From the NCBI GenBank assembly GCA_900317095.1, contig ONFL01000114.1:1-37577 (forward strand): a stretch of DNA of 37,577 nt, in the 5' to 3' direction. The stretch comes from an uncultured Eubacteriales bacterium. GTDB lineage: Bacteria; Bacillota; Clostridia; Lachnospirales; Lachnospiraceae. This document shows, in pieces, positions 33,338 through 37,577 of the stretch. Position numbers and translations under genes: made by a program. The stretch's first letter is position 1. Each line of letters starts with the position of its first letter. The notes under the pieces were generated by a model. The model saw nothing but the letters and a program-made list of their open reading frames with translations. It was not told where the DNA came from and did no database searches.

Positions 33338-35635
33338 ATGAGCAGTATCTATGATTCATTAAACCCCGTCCAGCAGGAAGCGGTCTATCATACGGAGGGG
33401 CCGCTTCTTATTCTTGCAGGGGCGGGTTCTGGCAAGACCAGGGTTCTGACACACAGGATCGCCTATCTGATCGGAGAGTGTCATGTCAATCCCTGGAATA
33501 TTTTTGCCATCACATTTACAAACAAGGCCGCAAGAGAGATGCGGGAGAGGGTTGACCAGATCGTCGGTTCCGGCGCCGAAGATGTATGGGTCAGCACATT
33601 CCATTCTGCCTGCGTGCGGATCCTGCGCCGGCATATTGACCGGCTGGGTCTGGATCGGAATTTTACCATCTATGACACGGATGACCAGAAGACAGTCGTG
33701 AGGCAGATCTGCAAGAATCTGAATATCGATACCAAGAAGCTCAAGGAAAGGACATTTCTGTCCTATATATCTTCCGCAAAGAACGAGATGGTGGGCCCCG
33801 TTCAGTATGCGGCGCTGGCTAAGGGAGATTTCCTTAAGGAAACCACCGCCAAAGTCTACGAAGGCTATGAGCAGCGCATGCGCGAGAACAACGCGCTGGA
33901 TTTTGATGACCTGCTCTGTTATACCGTAGAACTTTTCCAGAAGGACAGCGATGTCCTGGGTTACTATCAGGAAAGACTGAAATATATCATGGTCGATGAG
34001 TACCAGGATACCAATACCGTCCAGTTCATGATGATCAGCCTCCTGGCGCAGAAGTACCACAACATCTGCGTGGTCGGCGACGATGACCAGTCCATTTACA
34101 AGTTCCGGGGCGCCAATATCAACAACATTCTTAATTTCGAGAAGACATTCCCCGGCGCGAAGGTCATAAAGCTGGAGCAGAATTATCGGTCCACCAAGAC
34201 CATACTCGAAGCGGCCAACAGCGTCATCCATCATAACATAGGACGCAAGGACAAGACGCTCTGGACTTCCAATGAGGAAGGGGCGAAGATCACACTCCGC
34301 CAGTATAACAATGAGTATGACGAGGCAAATGGCGTCGTTCGCGATATAGAACGCCGCAAAGACAGACAGGGGCTGGATTACCGCGACTTTGCCGTCCTTT
34401 ACAGGACAAACGCACAGGCCCGTGTCCTGGAGGAAAAGTTTGTCACGGCAAATATTCCCTATCATGTTTTCGGCGGTGTTAATTTCTATCAGCGGCGCGA
34501 GATAAAGGATATCCTGTCTTATCTGCGCGTTGTGGATAATGGCAGCGACGACATATCCGTGCAGCGGATCATCAATGTGCCCCGGCGGGGGATCGGTTCT
34601 ACGACGCTGGGCAAGGCGGTCTCCTTTGCAGCTTCCGGCGGCATCAGTCTTTTTGAGGGACTGTGCCGGGTGGACGATATAGAGGGCATGGGCCGCGCGG
34701 CAGGCAAGATCCGTGCTTTTACGGACATGATACTGGGCTTCCGGGCCCAGAAGGATCAGATCCCCCTGGCAGATCTTTATGACAACATACTTGACGTCAC
34801 CGGTTATCTGGCTGAACTTAAGGCGGAGCAGACCGATGAGGCCCAGACCCGCATAGAGAACCTGGACGAACTGCGCAATAAGATCGTTGCCTACACAAAA
34901 GAACATGAGGACGGAACCCTTTCCGGCCTGCTGGAAGAGATCGCCCTGGTAGCCGAGGTCGACAACCTGGAAGATTCCGACAATCAGGTAGTGCTGATGA
35001 CCCTGCACAGTGCCAAAGGCCTGGAATTCCCGTATGTATATATGACCGGCATGGAGGAGGGACTCTTCCCAAGTTATATGTCGATGATGAGCGGAGATCC
35101 CTCCGATGTGGAGGAAGAGCGGCGGCTGTGCTATGTGGGCATCACCCGTGCCATGAAGCATCTGACTCTCAGCTATGCCCGCTCCCGCATGATCCATGGA
35201 AATACGCAGTATAACAGCATTTCCCGCTTTATCCGTGAGATACCGCCGCAGTTTCTTGACGCGCGGATGGATGTGAAAAAGCCGGCAGGCAGGACGATAC
35301 CGCAGAGCGCAGGCAGCGGTTTTTACACATATTCTGAGTCTGCAGGAGCCGCTGCCGGCCGCGGCGGGGATCTTTTCGGGTCCTCCAGAAGTTCCGGCGC
35401 CGGCTGCGGCAGCAAGGCGGCATCTGCCGTGCAGTCCTATATTCGCAAGGGGTCGTCTTTTACAAAAATCAGACCGGATTACGGGCCCGGTGACCGGGTA
35501 AAGCACAGAAAATTCGGCATCGGGATCGTCAAAGAAGTTACAGATCAGGGATCTGATTATGAAGTCGCCGTGGAGTTTGAGAAGTTTGGCATGAAGAAGA
35601 TGAAGGCTTCCTTTGCAAAACTGGTGAAAGCATGA
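33338..35635 (+). CDS. pcrA: ATP-dependent DNA helicase PcrA (UvrD/Rep family)
   Basis: 3'-5' superfamily 1 helicase for nucleotide-excision repair, replication restart and clearing of RecA and stalled RNA polymerase. 765 residues. Motifs: LNPVQQEAV (Q), AGAGSGKTRVL (I, about 27-37), ITFTNKAAREMRERV (Ia), VDEYQDTN (II, 219-226), GDDDQSIYKFRGA (III), LEQNYRST (IV), VLMTLHSAKGLEFPYVYM (V) and CYVGITRAMKHL (VI). After a low-complexity Gly/Ser/Ala linker (about 640-705), the C-terminal Tudor-like domain is intact (YGPGDRVKHRKFGIGIVKEV), the part that contacts RNA polymerase in PcrA. GGAGG precedes the ATG. Confidence 0.96.
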   Translation: MSSIYDSLNPVQQEAVYHTEGPLLILAGAGSGKTRVLTHRIAYLIGECHVNPWNIFAITFTNKAAREMRERVDQIVGSGAEDVWVSTFHSACVRILRRHIDRLGLDRNFTIYDTDDQKTVVRQICKNLNIDTKKLKERTFLSYISSAKNEMVGPVQYAALAKGDFLKETTAKVYEGYEQRMRENNALDFDDLLCYTVELFQKDSDVLGYYQERLKYIMVDEYQDTNTVQFMMISLLAQKYHNICVVGDDDQSIYKFRGANINNILNFEKTFPGAKVIKLEQNYRSTKTILEAANSVIHHNIGRKDKTLWTSNEEGAKITLRQYNNEYDEANGVVRDIERRKDRQGLDYRDFAVLYRTNAQARVLEEKFVTANIPYHVFGGVNFYQRREIKDILSYLRVVDNGSDDISVQRIINVPRRGIGSTTLGKAVSFAASGGISLFEGLCRVDDIEGMGRAAGKIRAFTDMILGFRAQKDQIPLADLYDNILDVTGYLAELKAEQTDEAQTRIENLDELRNKIVAYTKEHEDGTLSGLLEEIALVAEVDNLEDSDNQVVLMTLHSAKGLEFPYVYMTGMEEGLFPSYMSMMSGDPSDVEEERRLCYVGITRAMKHLTLSYARSRMIHGNTQYNSISRFIREIPPQFLDARMDVKKPAGRTIPQSAGSGFYTYSESAGAAAGRGGDLFGSSRSSGAGCGSKAASAVQSYIRKGSSFTKIRPDYGPGDRVKHRKFGIGIVKEVTDQGSDYEVAVEFEKFGMKKMKASFAKLVKA

Positions 35636-35693
35636 TATAATCTTAGCGACTGGTACAAATGAGCCGTGTACGCGGCTGGAAAGGATGTGTCTT

Positions 35694-36020
35694 ATGGATA
35701 AACTCAATGAAATTATGGGCGTACAGAAGGTCAGTGAGATGCTTCGTGATTACGAGCTGTCTACGGAGAAGAAGAGGACACTGCGGATCGTTATTACTGT
35801 GATCGCGCTTATCCTGGCAGCTGCCTGTGCAGGTTATGTAATTTATAAATTCATCACCAGAAATAATGACAGCTATGATGACGACTTCGACGATGATTTT
35901 GATGACGACTTTGATGATGATTTCGAGGATGACGATGAAGTCGACGAAGACGAAGAGGATTCCGAGGATGAAGATGCTGTAGATGAAGAGGAAGCCGGGG
36001 ACGCCGATACCGAAGAATAA
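35694..36020 (+). CDS. Small single-span membrane protein with Asp/Glu-rich tail
   Basis: A 108-residue protein of unknown function. An N-terminal segment, MDKLNEIMGVQKVSEMLRDY, is followed by a charged stretch KKR and one membrane segment (about 31-51, RIVITVIALILAAACAGYVIY), then KFITRNN and a very acidic tail: four DDDF-type repeats encoded by GAY-GAY-GAY-TTY units, then a Glu/Asp run to the end. I recall similar small proteins in other Lachnospiraceae but no characterised function. A start nine bases upstream (35685) abuts AAAGG and is less likely; AAAGG is about nine bases before the chosen ATG. A terminator follows. Polarity, with the acidic tail outside or inside, cannot be told; the positive residues just before the segment suggest N-in. 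Confidence 0.78.
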   Translation: MDKLNEIMGVQKVSEMLRDYELSTEKKRTLRIVITVIALILAAACAGYVIYKFITRNNDSYDDDFDDDFDDDFDDDFEDDDEVDEDEEDSEDEDAVDEEEAGDADTEE

Positions 36021-36068
36021 CCGCGGGTATCTCCGGATAAGTTTCCTTTAAAGGAAAGAGTACCAGGG

Positions 36069-36108
36069 AGCTGTTGCTGATGATGAACCGGCAGCAGCTT
36101 TCTTTTTT
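36069..36108 (+). terminator. Terminator after the acidic-tail protein gene
   Basis: AGCTGTTGCTG (36069-36079) and CGGCAGCAGCT (36089-36099) form an 11-bp stem with G-U pairs, followed by TTCTTTTTT. Confidence 0.83.
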
Positions 36109-36130
36109 CAGGAAGGTTTTTTCAGGAAGG
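36103..36130. repeat. 14-bp tandem duplication carrying a ribosome-binding site
   Basis: TTTTTTCAGGAAGG at 36103-36116 is repeated exactly at 36117-36130. The first copy holds the T-run of the terminator, the second supplies the GGAAGG of the rlmD Shine-Dalgarno. Confidence 0.9.
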
Positions 36131-36138
36131 GAGAGCAG

Positions 36139-37577
36139 ATGAGAAAGGGAGACATTGTAGAGGGCGTGATCGATCATGTGGATTTCCCGAATAAGGGGTA
36201 CATCCTTACCCAGGAGGGGCCTGTGATCGTAAAGAACGGCATCCCCGGACAGACGGTCCGCGCCATGGTGAACAAGAAAAAGCATGGCCGGGTCGAGGCC
36301 AGGCTTCTGGAAAGGCTGCAGCCCTCCCCGCTGGAGACGGTACAGGCTGTATGCGGTGAATTTCCGGACTGCGGCGGCTGTATGTACCAGACCATGGATT
36401 ACGGGCAGCAGCTGCAGATGAAGAGCCGGCAGGTCCGGCAGCTGCTGGATGAAGCCATGCGGCAAGCCGGCCAGGTGCGGGAGGATGCAAGCCCGGATTA
36501 TGAATTCGAAGGGATCACGGCAAGTCCTGACCAGTGGGAATACCGCAACAAGATGGAATTTTCCTTCGGCGACGATCATCTTGGCGGTCCGCTGACCCTG
36601 GGCCTGCACAAGAAGGGCAGTACCTATGATGTGCTGACCACGGCAGACTGCAGACTGGTCCATCCGGACTTCACCCTGATCCTGACGGCAGTCCTGCAAT
36701 ACTTTACAGACCATCCCATGCCCTTTTATAAGAAAATGAAGCATGAAGGATATCTGCGCCATCTGCTGCTGCGCAGGTCTCAGACCAGCGGGGAGATCCT
36801 GGTGCATATAGTGACGACCAGCCAGGGGCAGTGCGACATGGAACCGCTGGTGGAAGAACTTTTGTCCCTGCAGACCCGGGGGAAGATCGCCGGTATCATG
36901 CATATCATCAATGATTCCCTGGCGGATGTGGTCCGCAGTGACCAGACCCGAATCCTTTACGGCCGAGATTATTTTTATGAGACCATACTGGGCCTGACCT
37001 TTAAGATATCCTCTTTCTCTTTCTTCCAGACAAATACCAGGGGAGCCGAAGAACTTTACAGAAAAGCCCGCGGCTATATCGGTGATATTGAGGACATGAC
37101 AGTTTTTGATCTCTACTGCGGGACAGGGACCATTTCCCAGATCATGGCCGGAGCGGCCCGCAGGGTCGTGGGAGTGGAGATCGTCAGCGAGGCGGTCGAA
37201 GCCGCCAGGGAGAACGCTGCGCTCAATGGCCTGGACAACTGTACATTTATTGCCGGTGATGTGCTGACGGCGCTGGACGAGATTGAGGAGAAGCCGGACT
37301 ATATTGTCCTGGATCCGCCCCGGGACGGCATTAACCCGAAGGCTCTGAGAAAGATCATCGATTACCAGGTTCCTCATATGGTCTACATTTCCTGCAAGCC
37401 CACCAGCCTGACCCGGGACCTGCAGCTTCTGATCCAGGGCGGCTACAGACTGGAGAAAGCCTGCTGCGTGGACATGTTTCCAAATACGGTCCATGTGGAG
37501 ACGGTTGTACTTCTTTCCCACAAAAAACCTGACAGCGTAATCAATGTAAAAGTAGAGTTTGGCGAGGGTGAGGGCAA
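36139..37577 (+). CDS. rlmD: 23S rRNA (uracil-C5)-methyltransferase RlmD/RumA (3' partial)
   Basis: Methylates a uridine of 23S rRNA (U1939 in E. coli). The frame is open to the window end (about 479 codons). N-terminal TRAM domain (1-58), then a probable 4Fe-4S cluster: Cys72, Cys78, Cys81 and Cys171 (C-x5-C-x2-C...C). SAM motif FDLYCGTGTISQIM, DPPRDG, and catalytic Cys419 (YISCKPTSLTRDL) are intact. GGAAGG-GAG precedes the ATG. The normal family ending, HVETVVLL (about 452-459), is followed here by an in-frame tail SHKKPDSVINVKVEFGEGEG up to the window edge, discussed in the findings. Frame to 37577 confirmed; the true C-terminus is outside the window. Confidence 0.94.
   Translation, partial: MRKGDIVEGVIDHVDFPNKGYILTQEGPVIVKNGIPGQTVRAMVNKKKHGRVEARLLERLQPSPLETVQAVCGEFPDCGGCMYQTMDYGQQLQMKSRQVRQLLDEAMRQAGQVREDASPDYEFEGITASPDQWEYRNKMEFSFGDDHLGGPLTLGLHKKGSTYDVLTTADCRLVHPDFTLILTAVLQYFTDHPMPFYKKMKHEGYLRHLLLRRSQTSGEILVHIVTTSQGQCDMEPLVEELLSLQTRGKIAGIMHIINDSLADVVRSDQTRILYGRDYFYETILGLTFKISSFSFFQTNTRGAEELYRKARGYIGDIEDMTVFDLYCGTGTISQIMAGAARRVVGVEIVSEAVEAARENAALNGLDNCTFIAGDVLTALDEIEEKPDYIVLDPPRDGINPKALRKIIDYQVPHMVYISCKPTSLTRDLQLLIQGGYRLEKACCVDMFPNTVHVETVVLLSHKKPDSVINVKVEFGEGEG
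37491..37520 (+). other. Candidate integration site in the 3' end of rlmD
   Basis: The stretch encodes VHVETVVLLS, the conserved 3' end of rlmD/rumA, which is a known target of integrative and conjugative elements. Beyond it, base composition turns AT-rich and the codons differ (AAA AAA, GTA, AAT). The core attachment sequence cannot be defined without the other element end. Confidence 0.4.

Noticed and set aside
33359-35707. A 782-codon open frame antisense to pcrA, and similar long antisense frames (for example 14942-16531, 35854-37521, 22288-24159).
   Set aside because: They lie opposite clear, motif-rich genes, have no ribosome sites or family motifs, and arise because GC-rich codon use leaves few stops on the other strand.
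35874-35940. Short repeats in the acidic-protein gene as a CRISPR or satellite array.
   Set aside because: They are in frame, code DDDF units and have no spacers.

Overview
The window reads as a chromosomal housekeeping segment from an anaerobic Firmicute, most likely a Lachnospiraceae-type Clostridia with moderately high GC. The inference rests on several points: single-chain PurL, class III fructose-bisphosphatase, AddAB, LuxS, a lysine riboswitch on dapA, a DUF5688 protein, a two-unit SSB-like protein of a type I recognise from Lachnospiraceae, and a small membrane protein with an Asp/Glu tail beside pcrA and rlmD. I see no rRNA, tRNA, CRISPR array, prophage or insertion sequence. Genes are dense and sites such as promoters and hairpin terminators are easy to find.

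Left part (1-10.5 kb): the 3' two thirds of purL; mscL and a CNNM/HlyC-family membrane protein on the minus strand; a divergent pair encoding a zinc-dependent phospholipase C-like protein and a TraX-family membrane protein; luxS (minus) divergent from a beta-propeller lactonase; dapA (minus) behind a lysine riboswitch with its own terminator and promoter; and a minus-strand pair of an SSB-like gene and a cob(I)alamin adenosyltransferase.

Middle (10.7-27.7 kb): typA/bipA, then dapB-fbp-nadE as a tight run, then addB-addA overlapping by 11 bases, then a methyltransferase overlapping hslO (Hsp33) by ATGA, then a DUF5688 gene with its own promoter. Themes are lysine/cell-wall precursor synthesis, gluconeogenesis, NAD synthesis, double-strand-break repair and redox stress.

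Right part (27.7-37.6 kb): hisS, aspS and glyA; a bipartite terminator; a DegV-family gene; the helicase pcrA; the small acidic-tailed membrane protein; and rlmD, which runs off the window.

The most interesting point is the extreme right edge. The recognisable end of RlmD (HVETVVLL) is followed in frame by an AT-richer, lysine-rich tail that resembles the replacement C-termini I associate with integrative elements inserted in the 3' end of rumA/rlmD. The window may therefore stop just inside an integrative and conjugative element. Nothing else in these 37.6 kb looks like an unknown multi-gene system; the remaining findings are smaller: a zinc-ribbon MscL, the SSB-like paralogue, uncharacterised conserved proteins, and small tandem duplications or inverted repeats between genes.
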